Positions 25,141 to 32,310 of a DNA stretch of 64,000 nucleotides are shown piece by piece (the stretch's first letter is position 1; each line of letters starts with the position of its first letter). Under the pieces are notes generated by a model. It had not been told where the DNA came from and ran no database searches. It worked only from the letters and a program-made list of their open reading frames with translations. The stretch is from Alkalihalobacillus sp. TS-13 (GTDB lineage Bacteria > Bacillota > Bacilli > Bacillales > Fictibacillaceae): positions 3,038,001-3,102,000 of the forward strand of contig NZ_JAHKSI010000001.1 in assembly GCF_019720915.1 (NCBI RefSeq). Reading direction: 5' to 3'. A program made the position numbers and the translations under genes.

Positions 25141-25685
25141 CTTTTCCTCCTGATTGTTTAGACACTTGATACAGCGAACTCATAGATTCGGATATACATG
25201 ATTCAAATGGTATTAATCTTAAATGCTAGGTAAAAATACCACCTCACAAAAAATTAAACCAAAATAGCGACCGATAAAGACATCGTTTTTTCGCTATGTT
25301 GAGACAATTCAATTGTTGATTAGTCTACTTTGAGAACAATTGTTTGACAAGAAGTAAAATGGAAAACCATACCTAGTTCCCACGAAAAAAATCGGAGCAG
25401 GTGAAGAAAGTTTGTTGATTTTGAAAGAAAATCCTAGTGAATTTTGGTTTTTCTGGTCTTTATAAGCTATAAAAAAATGTCGATAAATTAGATCGAAAGT
25501 GTCATTAAAGGAGGGTGTGGTGTTGGAAAATATTTTGAAGAATTGGCTTTGCTTGGGAAAGATATTCAGGTTTTAAAAAATCCTAATCGATTTCATAATA
25601 AAAAAAGTGCAGAAAAATACAAGGTTTCTCTACACTCTAATAGGCAACGTATTTATATCGTTTCTTATATTTATCAATCCCTTAT
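25141..25685. other. Non-coding control stretch upstream of the conjugation operon
   Basis: About 545 bases without a confident gene. It contains a cluster of dyads (25229-25344), a TTGACA at 25344-25349, and a GGAGG at 25510-25514. After the GGAGG a frame coding for GKYFEELALLGKDIQVLKNP looks protein-like but has no normal start and may be a decayed small gene. This would be the place for an origin of transfer or the conjugation-operon promoter. Confidence 0.45.
25229..25344. repeat. Cluster of inverted repeats, candidate oriT or operator region
   Basis: Four dyads lie close together: GGTA-AAAA-TACC (25229-25240); ATAGCGA with TCGCTAT (25264-25297) enclosing a second CGAT/ATCG stem; ACAATT-C-AATTGT (25304-25316); and AACAATTGTT (25335-25344). 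They lie directly ahead of the first conjugation gene. Clusters like this are typical of transfer origins or of regulator binding sites, but no nick-site motif was recognised. Confidence 0.45.
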
Positions 25686-26021
25686 TTATTTGTCAGGATT
25701 TTTCCCATCTTTTTCTTTGATCTTTCGGAAAATTTCTAACTGAAGTTTAAGGTAATTCTTTTCTTCTTCGGTAAGATTTTCATTATCTTGACATGTGTAT
25801 CTTTCGCTTTCTTTATAATTTGGGGTAGGATTATCTGTTCGACCTAGTAAATAATCGGTAGTAACACCAAAAATATCTGCTATCCTTCCCAGTAATTCTG
25901 AATCTGGTTCTACTCTATTATTTTCATAGTGAGAATATCGAGCTCTTGAGATTCCTAATTTAACAGCAATTTCTTCCTGCGTCTTTTTTCCTCGAAGTTT
26001 TTTCAATCGTGAACCCATCAT
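25686..26021 (-). CDS. Xre-family repressor (ImmR-like)
   Basis: About 111 residues with an N-terminal helix-turn-helix ([20 protein letters not shown] and [20 protein letters not shown]) and a short charged C-terminal part, the layout of phage- and ICE-type repressors such as ImmR. I start it at ATG 26021, nine bases after AAGGA; the in-frame ATG at 26030 sits directly on that site. It is divergent from a second Xre gene, and five matching operators lie around the shared control region. It probably represses both promoters and keeps the element silent. Confidence 0.82.
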   Translation of the reverse strand: MMGSRLKKLRGKKTQEEIAVKLGISRARYSHYENNRVEPDSELLGRIADIFGVTTDYLLGRTDNPTPNYKESERYTCQDNENLTEEEKNYLKLQLEIFRKIKEKDGKNPDK

Positions 26022-26082
26022 ATGGTTCATTCCTTTCAGGTAAGCACTATAAATCGAATGATTTAGATATTGTACATTCTAT

Positions 26083-26194
26083 ATTATAGATAAAAAATGT
26101 ATCGTTTTCTTTAAAAGATAAAATAATTATCAAAATACCGTTGACGATAAAAAACTTATCGTGCTATAGTATGTTCAATGATAGAAAATTTATC
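26083..26194. promoter_or_regulatory. Divergent promoter region with four GATAA-N5-TTATC operators
   Basis: Four 15-base dyads of the same type lie at 26089-26103 (one mismatch), 26117-26131 (perfect), 26146-26160 (perfect, extended to 19 bases at 26144-26162) and 26180-26194 (one mismatch). The third lies between the plus-strand TTGACG (26141-26146) and TATAGT (26165-26170), and the fourth follows the -10. On the minus strand a TATAAT lies at 26088-26083, touching the first site. This is the expected layout for repression of both divergent regulator promoters. Confidence 0.8.
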
Positions 26195-26207
26195 ATAAGG
26201 AGAAGAA

Positions 26208-26456
26208 ATGGAACGCAAACATTTAATTGAATTACGTAGAAAACAAAATCTTACACAAAAAGAACTGGCTGATCGTATCGGAATCTCTACAATTTATGTA
26301 AGAAAACTTGAAAAAGGAGTGGTAAACCCTGGGCTTCAAACAATGATTAAATATGAAAAATACTTTCAAAAAAACATGAAATACCTATTTCCTGATCTTT
26401 TTTTTTTGACCCTTATGATAAATAATTTATCGTTAACTTTGTTTTATACAACCTGA
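26208..26456 (+). CDS. Small Xre-family regulator
   Basis: An 82-residue protein; about the first 60 residues form a complete helix-turn-helix (LRRKQNLTQKELADRIGI, then STIYVRKLEKGVVNPG). The tail after residue 63 is hydrophobic (LFFLTLMINNLSLTLFYTT) and unlike normal family tails, so the 3' end may be altered. Its last codons contain a fifth GATAA-N5-TTATC site (26417-26431). The start ATG follows AAGGAG. Divergent to the ImmR-like gene, it may be a Cro- or Xis-region-type counterpart regulator. Confidence 0.72.
   Translation: MERKHLIELRRKQNLTQKELADRIGISTIYVRKLEKGVVNPGLQTMIKYEKYFQKNMKYLFPDLFFLTLMINNLSLTLFYTT
26417..26431. promoter_or_regulatory. Fifth GATAA-N5-TTATC operator
   Basis: A perfect copy of the dyad (GATAA, ATAAT, TTATC) inside the 3' end of the plus-strand Xre gene and about 290 bases ahead of the cysteine-rich protein gene. 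It could connect the repressor to the cargo genes. Confidence 0.65.
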
Positions 26457-26511
26457 AAATACTTCTAAGAAGAGTAGAAAATTCACTACAAAAGGAAGTG
26501 AGTGATAAAAA

Positions 26512-26583
26512 ATGAACATTCTTTCTCAAGTTACATTGATAAAATCAGATCACAATCATACACCCTCTGTAAAAGCTCTCTAA
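26512..26583 (+). CDS. Possible 23-residue peptide or gene fragment
   Basis: ATG 26512 opens a frame of 23 codons (MNILSQVTLIKSDHNHTPSV and three more) behind a purine-rich AAAGGAAGTGAG, though the spacing is long. It lies between the small Xre gene and the cysteine-rich protein gene. It could be a real small peptide or the start of a lost gene; nothing in the sequence decides. Confidence 0.25.
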   Translation: MNILSQVTLIKSDHNHTPSVKAL

Positions 26584-26705
26584 AAATTCTTTAAATGTAT
26601 ACAATCGATTACATGGACAATATCATTACCCTTTAATCTCGAGATTTTAAGTCGGAATTCCAACTTGATAGGGGTTTTTTAAAAAATAATTTAAGAGGTG
26701 ATCCT

Positions 26706-27752
26706 ATGGAAAAACGTTATTTGCTCTTTGATTCCAATTGTTCCGTTTGCATCAATCTGGCCACTTCCATCGAAAAAGAAAGCAACGGATGGCTGACGAG
26801 CCGAAGCCTCCATAACCCTGCGGTGAAAGAACTGTTGAATCAAGCCAAACCCAACTGGGCGTTTGAGCCGACTATTCTTGAAGTAAACGATCACAAAACG
26901 CCGAAAGTCTATACAGGACTCCGCATGCAAGCCTATATCCTGAAAGGATTGGGTATTCGTAAGTCATTACGAATCTCCAAGGTGATCCGGGAAGCAGGTG
27001 TCCCCTGGTTCACAAAGAAGTCGCTCACTCCGCTCGAGTACCAGGGAAGACGTTCGTTTGTCAAAAAAGGGGGGATTCTTCTAGGTGGTGTGTTATTATC
27101 TCCACTATTAACTTCAGTCCTTCCTCAACGATTCACCAAAAACACACTGGCCGCAACAACGGAAGAGTCAGATTCACTGACACCTAAAAACTGGAGAACC
27201 AAGGTGAAAATCAAAGAATCAAAGGAACTGAGCAACAAGGAAATTCAGAAATATCTAACGGCAGATGTTCAACAAGCATTCGCTTTTAAGGAAGCAGATC
27301 TTTCCATTGATGCTTTAAGTGTGAAAGGCGTCTTCCACATGTTAGAGGATGGCAATACCATGCTAGCCCTCGTTATGCAAAAAGACAATTATATTTCGGT
27401 TTACTATTCCTTAAGTATTCCGATTTATCATTTTGGTCGAGGGAGCTATTTATACAAAGTGGATGAAGAAAAGGAAACGATTACCCTTGTTGATCAAATC
27501 GTGAACGGTGAACCGGTAAAAGATGCCAGCATTCAGTCAGCCTGTGGCAATTGCACCATCGAGAACTTTTCTTATGGCGGTGGAAGTGAATGCAAAACTT
27601 GGAGCGTTAGTTGTCTGATTCAATGTTGTGGACCTTGCACCCTAGCGTGTGGGACCTGGGCCGGGTGCCTTCCATGCGTCCTACTCTGGTGTCCGGTTTG
27701 TGCCTCTACATGCTGCACGGGATGGGAAGAGACTTGCTACTCCTGCGCCTAA
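26706..27752 (+). CDS. DCC1-domain protein with internal Tat signal and 16-cysteine tail; candidate bacteriocin precursor
   Basis: A 348-residue protein in four parts. Residues 1-105 look like a DCC1-type thiol-disulfide domain with Cys12 and Cys15 in FDSNCSVC. Residues 114-140 form a twin-arginine signal, GRRSFVKKGGILLGGVLL, fitting the RRxFxK consensus and the following hydrophobic core. Residues 150-275 form a soluble domain of unknown type. Residues 280-348 hold 16 cysteines in 69 residues, with two CC pairs and CGNC, CLPC and CPVC motifs. The order Tat signal, soluble domain, cysteine-rich C terminus resembles archaeal halocin C8 precursors. AGAGGTGAT precedes the start. tatA and tatC follow one gene later. 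A secreted antimicrobial or a redox protein are the main options. Confidence 0.75.
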   Translation: MEKRYLLFDSNCSVCINLATSIEKESNGWLTSRSLHNPAVKELLNQAKPNWAFEPTILEVNDHKTPKVYTGLRMQAYILKGLGIRKSLRISKVIREAGVPWFTKKSLTPLEYQGRRSFVKKGGILLGGVLLSPLLTSVLPQRFTKNTLAATTEESDSLTPKNWRTKVKIKESKELSNKEIQKYLTADVQQAFAFKEADLSIDALSVKGVFHMLEDGNTMLALVMQKDNYISVYYSLSIPIYHFGRGSYLYKVDEEKETITLVDQIVNGEPVKDASIQSACGNCTIENFSYGGGSECKTWSVSCLIQCCGPCTLACGTWAGCLPCVLLWCPVCASTCCTGWEETCYSCA

Positions 27753-27776
27753 TCCAAAGACTTGGAGGAGAAGAAC

Positions 27777-28139
27777 ATGGTTATACCTCTGAATTGGGGA
27801 AGACGACTGTTCATATGGTTGTTTGTGATCGTCTTTTTCCTCTTTGATCACCCACTGGACCATTTCCCTACTGCTGCCTTTTCCTATACCTGGGGATTTG
27901 TTGTCTTAACTAAGTCATTTGATTTTTTGTATTCCTTTTCCGAAAAAAGAATGGAGACAATCTTTCACTCTCTATTGATCGGCATCCTGATTGGTGCATG
28001 CATCACTTCTCTTCAAGTGCAACCAATCGATGTCCGCCTCATGGGCGATTTATTTTTCGCCCTGTCTCCCCTCTTTTTATTTCAGAACGTATTGTCTGTA
28101 AAAAATCGACAATGCCATGTAGAAGATATCAAGACGTAA
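27777..28139 (+). CDS. Small integral membrane protein, possible immunity or accessory protein
   Basis: About 120 residues from ATG 27777, nine bases after GGAGGAG; a TTG further up is in frame but overlaps that site. There are three to four hydrophobic segments: [13 protein letters not shown], a middle pair with [19 protein letters not shown], and [12 protein letters not shown]. Its C terminus is short and charged. No family was recognised. Its place between the cysteine-rich precursor and a dedicated tatA suggests immunity, as small membrane proteins often do for bacteriocins, or help with maturation. The gap to the precursor stop is only 24 bases. Confidence 0.7.
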   Translation: MVIPLNWGRRLFIWLFVIVFFLFDHPLDHFPTAAFSYTWGFVVLTKSFDFLYSFSEKRMETIFHSLLIGILIGACITSLQVQPIDVRLMGDLFFALSPLFLFQNVLSVKNRQCHVEDIKT

Positions 28140-28179
28140 CGATGTGTCCAATTTTCATTTTAAGGAGGTGGCTTCCATT

Positions 28180-28389
28180 ATGAATCCCTTCAATATCGGT
28201 TTTCCAAGCCTGATTTTAATCCTGGTGCTTTTCTTGATCCTTTTTGGACCCAATAAATTGCCAGAACTTGGTCGTTCTATTGGTCTTACCATGAAAGAGT
28301 TTAAAAAGTCGACCAGAGATCTTATCTCCGACACCGAAGGTACATCCCAAACGGAGAAAAGTAAAAACGGGGACCACAGGAAAGGGTAA
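28180..28389 (+). CDS. tatA: Twin-arginine translocase subunit TatA
   Basis: A 69-residue protein with the TatA plan: a hydrophobic N-terminal helix (residues 8-22), then [14 protein letters not shown] with the conserved FGP hinge, an amphipathic helix with FKKSTRD, and a short hydrophilic tail. AAGGAGGTG lies nine bases ahead of ATG 28180. It forms the pore-like assembly that passes folded RR-signal proteins. Its operon position directly behind an RR-signal protein suggests a dedicated, not housekeeping, system. Confidence 0.95.
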   Translation: MNPFNIGFPSLILILVLFLILFGPNKLPELGRSIGLTMKEFKKSTRDLISDTEGTSQTEKSKNGDHRKG

Positions 28390-28395
28390 AAAAGT

Positions 28396-29130
28396 ATGCA
28401 TGATCAACCGATTCATCACGTAAACGAGTTAAGAAAACGCTTCATCTGGATCCTGTTGGTGTTTGTGCTATCCTTACTATTCGGGTTCCTCTGCGCAGAG
28501 CCCGTCTTACAACAGATCAAAGCAGCTCCTATTTCACAGAAGATTGATTGGAACGTATTTGCCATCGGCGATGCGTTCCATGTCTATTTAAAAATCTCCC
28601 TTGTTATCGCGTTAGCCGTTACGACACCGTTTGCGATGTATCAAGTCTGGAAATTCGTTTCGCCAGGTTTGAGCCGAATGGAACAAAGGGTTACGCTCCT
28701 TTATATCCCGTTTGTTTTTTTCCTTTTCGTAACCGGGATTCTATTCAGTTATTTTTTGATATTCCCGACGGTCTTTCAATTTATGACCTCGTTTTCAGAG
28801 CGAGTCGGAGCTTCAGAGGTCTATGGAATTAACCAGTACTTTTCATTCATGTTTCGCTTAATTCTCCCGATTGGGGTGGTTTTTGAACTGCCCCTGATCA
28901 TCATGTTTTCCACCCACCTAGGGCTCATAACACCGTCAAAATTAAAAACATCCAGAAAATACGCGTATATCTGCCTGTTGATCCTGGCGGCTATGATCAC
29001 ACCGCCCGATATCGTATCACATATACTGGTCACTACCCCTTTGATTCTTTTGTATGAAGTCAGTATTGTTTGTTCGAACATCGTATATTCAAAGAAACTT
29101 AGTTATAAAAGTGGAAATCTTCCATCCTAG
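28396..29130 (+). CDS. tatC: Twin-arginine translocase subunit TatC
   Basis: A 244-residue membrane protein with six segments and TatC landmarks: an N-terminal cytosolic part reading HHVNELRKRF (the family has HLxELR), FVSPGLSRMEQR in the first cytosolic loop, and FELPLIIMF. It recognises the twin-arginine motif. It starts six bases after tatA. Gram-positive Tat systems with only TatA and TatC are normal, as in TatAdCd of B. subtilis, where the pair serves one neighbouring substrate. Confidence 0.96.
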   Translation: MHDQPIHHVNELRKRFIWILLVFVLSLLFGFLCAEPVLQQIKAAPISQKIDWNVFAIGDAFHVYLKISLVIALAVTTPFAMYQVWKFVSPGLSRMEQRVTLLYIPFVFFLFVTGILFSYFLIFPTVFQFMTSFSERVGASEVYGINQYFSFMFRLILPIGVVFELPLIIMFSTHLGLITPSKLKTSRKYAYICLLILAAMITPPDIVSHILVTTPLILLYEVSIVCSNIVYSKKLSYKSGNLPS

Positions 29131-29188
29131 TTTTAGACCTATTTTAAGTAGATTAGTCGTGGTTGTTTGTACATTTCATATCATACGG

Positions 29189-29229
29189 GAAGCAGGGATT
29201 ATGACAGTTTTTGTTGTAACCCCTGCTTC
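29189..29229. repeat. Inverted repeat after tatC
   Basis: GAAGCAGGG (29189-29197) and CCCTGCTTC (29221-29229) form a perfect nine-base stem with a 23-base loop. No T-tract follows. It lies 60 bases after tatC and could be a transcript-stabilising hairpin or an end structure of the mobile region. Confidence 0.5.
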
Positions 29230-29262
29230 TGTCGAATACCGGATCACTTCAGCACATGTAAA

Positions 29263-29290
29263 GAGACTCCCTTATACTAGTGGGAGTCTC
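29263..29290. terminator. Terminator between tatC and the convergent ABC permease gene
   Basis: GAGACTCCC (29263-29271) pairs with GGGAGTCTC (29282-29290) across a 10-base loop, followed by CTTGTTTTATTT on the plus strand. It lies just before the stop of the minus-strand permease gene, so it can serve both transcripts. Confidence 0.82.
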
Positions 29291-29296
29291 CTTGTT

Positions 29297-30130
29297 TTAT
29301 TTCAATACGAACTGCATACCATCTTTAAAGTTTTTACTGAAGATGATGAAGAGGATTAGGATCGGTAGTGTCAATAACACGGATGCTGCGTACATCGGTC
29401 CTGGGTAGCCGCCGTATGGTCCGAACATTTGCGCTAACAACACGTTCAGCGTCAGCATCTTCTCACTGTTCACGACAAGCATGTCCCATAACAACTCGAC
29501 CCAACGCTCCATGAACAGGAACAGAAAGATGATCGTTGTCACAGACTTCGACATCGGCAGGACGACCTTCCAGATAATCTTCAGCTGGCTTGCTCCGTCG
29601 ATCTTCGCGGCTTCGATAATCTCATCCGGTAAGCTGCGGAAGAAGTTCGTATACATGAAGATCGCCCACAGGTTCACGGCTTTCGGTAAAATCATCGCCC
29701 AGTACGTGTCATACATACCCAAATACTTCACGATCAAGAACAAAGGGATCAGCAAAATGATTGCAGGATAGAACATCTGGAACAGGATCACGTTGTTGAT
29801 CACATGCCGTCCCCGGAACTTCAACTTCGCAAGCGCATAACCGACCATGATCGCTGTCGCGAGCATCAGAATCGTCGACGCCAGTGTCACGAACACACTG
29901 TTAAAAAACGCGCGGAGCCACGGTCTCGCTAAATTACCGTCTCCTCCTGAAAACAGCCACTCATAGGACTTTAAACTGAGATCCGTCGGGATGATTTTAC
30001 GGTCGACCTGATCCCACGGTGCGAGTGAACCTAGCACCATATAGAGATACGGAAACACCATGATGAGCAACACGGTCGTCGCGAGAATATATAACAAAGT
30101 GATTTTCAGCTTCGTATTACTCCCAACCAT
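29297..30130 (-). CDS. Carbohydrate ABC transporter permease (MalG type)
   Basis: A six-segment permease of about 277 residues from ATG 30130, picked because GGGGTG lies ahead; the longer frame to 30169 would overlap its neighbour more. The EAA loop reads LPDEIIEAAKIDGASQLKI, the contact for the ATPase. It pairs with the MalF-type protein upstream, overlapping it by 14 bases. In this operon it should import beta-mannooligosaccharides or mannosyl-glucose for the GH130 phosphorylase. No ATPase gene is nearby; a shared MsmX-type ATPase is usual in Bacillaceae. Confidence 0.9.
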   Translation of the reverse strand: MVGSNTKLKITLLYILATTVLLIMVFPYLYMVLGSLAPWDQVDRKIIPTDLSLKSYEWLFSGGDGNLARPWLRAFFNSVFVTLASTILMLATAIMVGYALAKLKFRGRHVINNVILFQMFYPAIILLIPLFLIVKYLGMYDTYWAMILPKAVNLWAIFMYTNFFRSLPDEIIEAAKIDGASQLKIIWKVVLPMSKSVTTIIFLFLFMERWVELLWDMLVVNSEKMLTLNVLLAQMFGPYGGYPGPMYAASVLLTLPILILFIIFSKNFKDGMQFVLK

Positions 30131-30995
30131 GTCTCGCACCCCATTTCTCAAGGATCTTACGGAATACAAAGATCGATGCGAAGGTCACGACCGAATTGAT
30201 GACCGCAATCGATGTCCCGTACCCTGCATTCATTTTCGCAAAAGCTTGCTGATAGATTTCGAGCTGCCACGTATGTGTCGCATACTCCGGTCCACCGCCT
30301 GTCAGCACGTAAGGCTCGGTGAAAATCCCGAACATCAAGCCTACAGCAAGGATCGTCACCGTATAAAAGGATGGGTACAACATCGGAAGCGTCACACTCC
30401 AAAACCGCTTGAAACCGACTGCACCATCGATTGCGGCTGCCTCATACACATCTTTCGGAATACTCTCAAGCCCCGCTACAAACAACAACGCGTAATACCC
30501 GGCAAACTTCCACGCCATCATCAGCGCAATGATCAGTGGCGCCAGAATCGGTGAACCGAGCCAGTTGATGTCAAGCCCGAACGTGCCCCGAAGCCAGATG
30601 TTGAACGGACTGTTGTATGATAAAATTCCGTTTACAACGATGGCAGACGCAACGCCTGAAGCCAAATAAGGCAGGAAGAACGCGACTGAATACAACCCTT
30701 TAAACCGCGGCAAGGCGTGAATGATCATCGCCAGAAACAACGACCCGATCACGACAATCGGCACGAACATGAATAAGAATTTATAAGTGACGAAAAAAGC
30801 CGCGCGGACACTTTCACTGAAAAAGGCTTCTATGAAGTTCTGGATGCCGACGAATTCATAGTCAGGTGCGATCAAATTCCAATTGGTAAAGGCGAGATAG
30901 GTCGCCCATATCAATGGGAAAAGAAAGAAAATAGCCGAATAGATGAGGTAAGGGCTGGCAAACAGCCAACCCAACCTCGCATTGCTTTTGTTCAT
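30117..30995 (-). CDS. Carbohydrate ABC transporter permease (MalF type)
   Basis: A 292-residue permease with six hydrophobic segments and the EAA loop LESIPKDVYEAAAIDGAVGF (about residue 190). The start ATG lies one base after the stop of the binding-protein gene, so translation is probably coupled. It is a partner of the MalG-type permease and the lipoprotein in the mannoside operon. Substrate is inferred from GH130 and DUF1861 genes in the same operon. Confidence 0.91.
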   Translation of the reverse strand: MNKSNARLGWLFASPYLIYSAIFFLFPLIWATYLAFTNWNLIAPDYEFVGIQNFIEAFFSESVRAAFFVTYKFLFMFVPIVVIGSLFLAMIIHALPRFKGLYSVAFFLPYLASGVASAIVVNGILSYNSPFNIWLRGTFGLDINWLGSPILAPLIIALMMAWKFAGYYALLFVAGLESIPKDVYEAAAIDGAVGFKRFWSVTLPMLYPSFYTVTILAVGLMFGIFTEPYVLTGGGPEYATHTWQLEIYQQAFAKMNAGYGTSIAVINSVVTFASIFVFRKILEKWGARHGWE

Positions 30996-30996
30996 G

Positions 30997-32310
30997 TTAC
31001 TTCAACATCCCGTCGATGGACTTTTTCATATCATCCCATGCTTTTTTCGGTTCTTTTTGACCTTTAATGACCGGGTTCACCGCATCCTTCCCGATCGCTT
31101 CCTGGATTTCAACGGTATTCTCACTGTCAATCGGCGGTACGGCATTCGGAATGTTTTCCGCATATTTTACAAGCTGAGGATTTTCTTCAAAGTATTGTTC
31201 GAACGTTTCATTTGTCGAGAGATCATCACGTGCTGGCGGAAGATTCGTCTTCTCAAACCAAGTCAAATCATTTTCCGCATCTGAATAGACCCACTTGACG
31301 AAATCGAACGCTGCTTGCTGCTGTTCTTTTGAGGCAGAAGCGTAAATCGAAAGCCCCTTCGTATCGGCGAATGTTTTCGCATTCTCAGGATCGACTCCAT
31401 CTGGTACAGGCGGCATGGACAATTCGTAGGTTTCCCCTTGCTTCATCTCAGGGAACTTATCCGCCCAATACGGGAACGTCCAAGGCCCGATATCCATCAT
31501 CACAGCTTGTCCTGTCTCAAATGGATCCGTCGCTTCACGCGTCAACAATAGATCTTTCTCACTCAAGTTTTTCATGAATCCAAGCGTCTCGACGCCGGCT
31601 TTGTCATCAGCGATGAACTTTTCACCTTCGACAAAGTTGTTTCCTTTTGAAGCTGCATTGTACATCATGAAGAAGTCGAACCATCTTGCCCACCAGGTCG
31701 GTTTTACAAGATCCGCTCTTGCCCATAAGAATTTATCAGGATGCTTCTCTTTCAGCTTCTCGCCCATTTCAAGGACTTCGCTGTATGTCTTTGGCGGTTC
31801 GTCATATCCGAGCTCCTTCAAAATATCCATTCTCCAGCCGAACAACATCGCATTCGAATAGATCGGCAGCACATATTGGTGGTCATCGGCAAACTTCCAC
31901 GTCGACATCGTCTCAGTCATTTCGCGGTTTTTAATCAATTCATCATACCCATCGAACTCTTCCAACGGAACGATTGCACTGCTTGCGGATAGTTGCGCCG
32001 CAAACCCACGCGATATGTTCTCAGAAATCGCTGGTGCGTTCCCTGCTGCAATTGCTGACTGGATCCCTGCTTCAGAAGAAGGGCTTTCCGGCATCGGTGT
32101 CACTTTGATTTTCACATTTTCGTTTTCTTTCATGTATGCTTTCGCCATATCTGACCAGAACGCTTGCTGAGTCGGGTTTGGTGCAGACCAGAATTCGAAT
32201 TCTACTTTTCCATCCTCACTGCTCCCTTCACCAGGCTTTTGACAGGCAGAAGCAATCATGGCAACGGCTAACATTACTATGAGTAAACGCATCCAAGAAT
32301 TGTTCTTCAT
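30997..32310 (-). CDS. Extracellular sugar-binding lipoprotein of the mannoside importer
   Basis: A 437-residue family 1 solute-binding protein with a lipoprotein signal (AVAMIASACQKPGEG; lipid on the Cys near residue 23). Typical features are FEFWSAPNP near the mature N terminus, a YSNAMLFGWRMDIL segment and AFDFVKWVYSD. It captures the oligosaccharide outside the cell and hands it to the two permeases. The start overlaps the DUF1861 stop by four bases (ATGA), and GGGGA is its ribosome binding site. Confidence 0.92.
   Translation of the reverse strand: MKNNSWMRLLIVMLAVAMIASACQKPGEGSSEDGKVEFEFWSAPNPTQQAFWSDMAKAYMKENENVKIKVTPMPESPSSEAGIQSAIAAGNAPAISENISRGFAAQLSASSAIVPLEEFDGYDELIKNREMTETMSTWKFADDHQYVLPIYSNAMLFGWRMDILKELGYDEPPKTYSEVLEMGEKLKEKHPDKFLWARADLVKPTWWARWFDFFMMYNAASKGNNFVEGEKFIADDKAGVETLGFMKNLSEKDLLLTREATDPFETGQAVMMDIGPWTFPYWADKFPEMKQGETYELSMPPVPDGVDPENAKTFADTKGLSIYASASKEQQQAAFDFVKWVYSDAENDLTWFEKTNLPPARDDLSTNETFEQYFEENPQLVKYAENIPNAVPPIDSENTVEIQEAIGKDAVNPVIKGQKEPKKAWDDMKKSIDGMLK

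Noticed and set aside
25492-25743. Small gene with the frame GKYFEELALLGKDIQVLKNP
   Set aside because: The frame lacks a normal start after the GGAGG, and its end overlaps the Xre gene on the other strand; at best it is a decayed gene.
14220-29180. Shared nine-base ACATTTCAT near 14226 and 29171 as attachment-site repeats of the conjugative element
   Set aside because: Nine AT-rich bases can occur by chance at this distance, and no integrase or other end structure supports it.
30060-30554. Long plus-strand frames opposite the GH130-operon permeases
   Set aside because: They are shadows of the GC-richer permease genes, with His/Arg-rich composition and no start sites.
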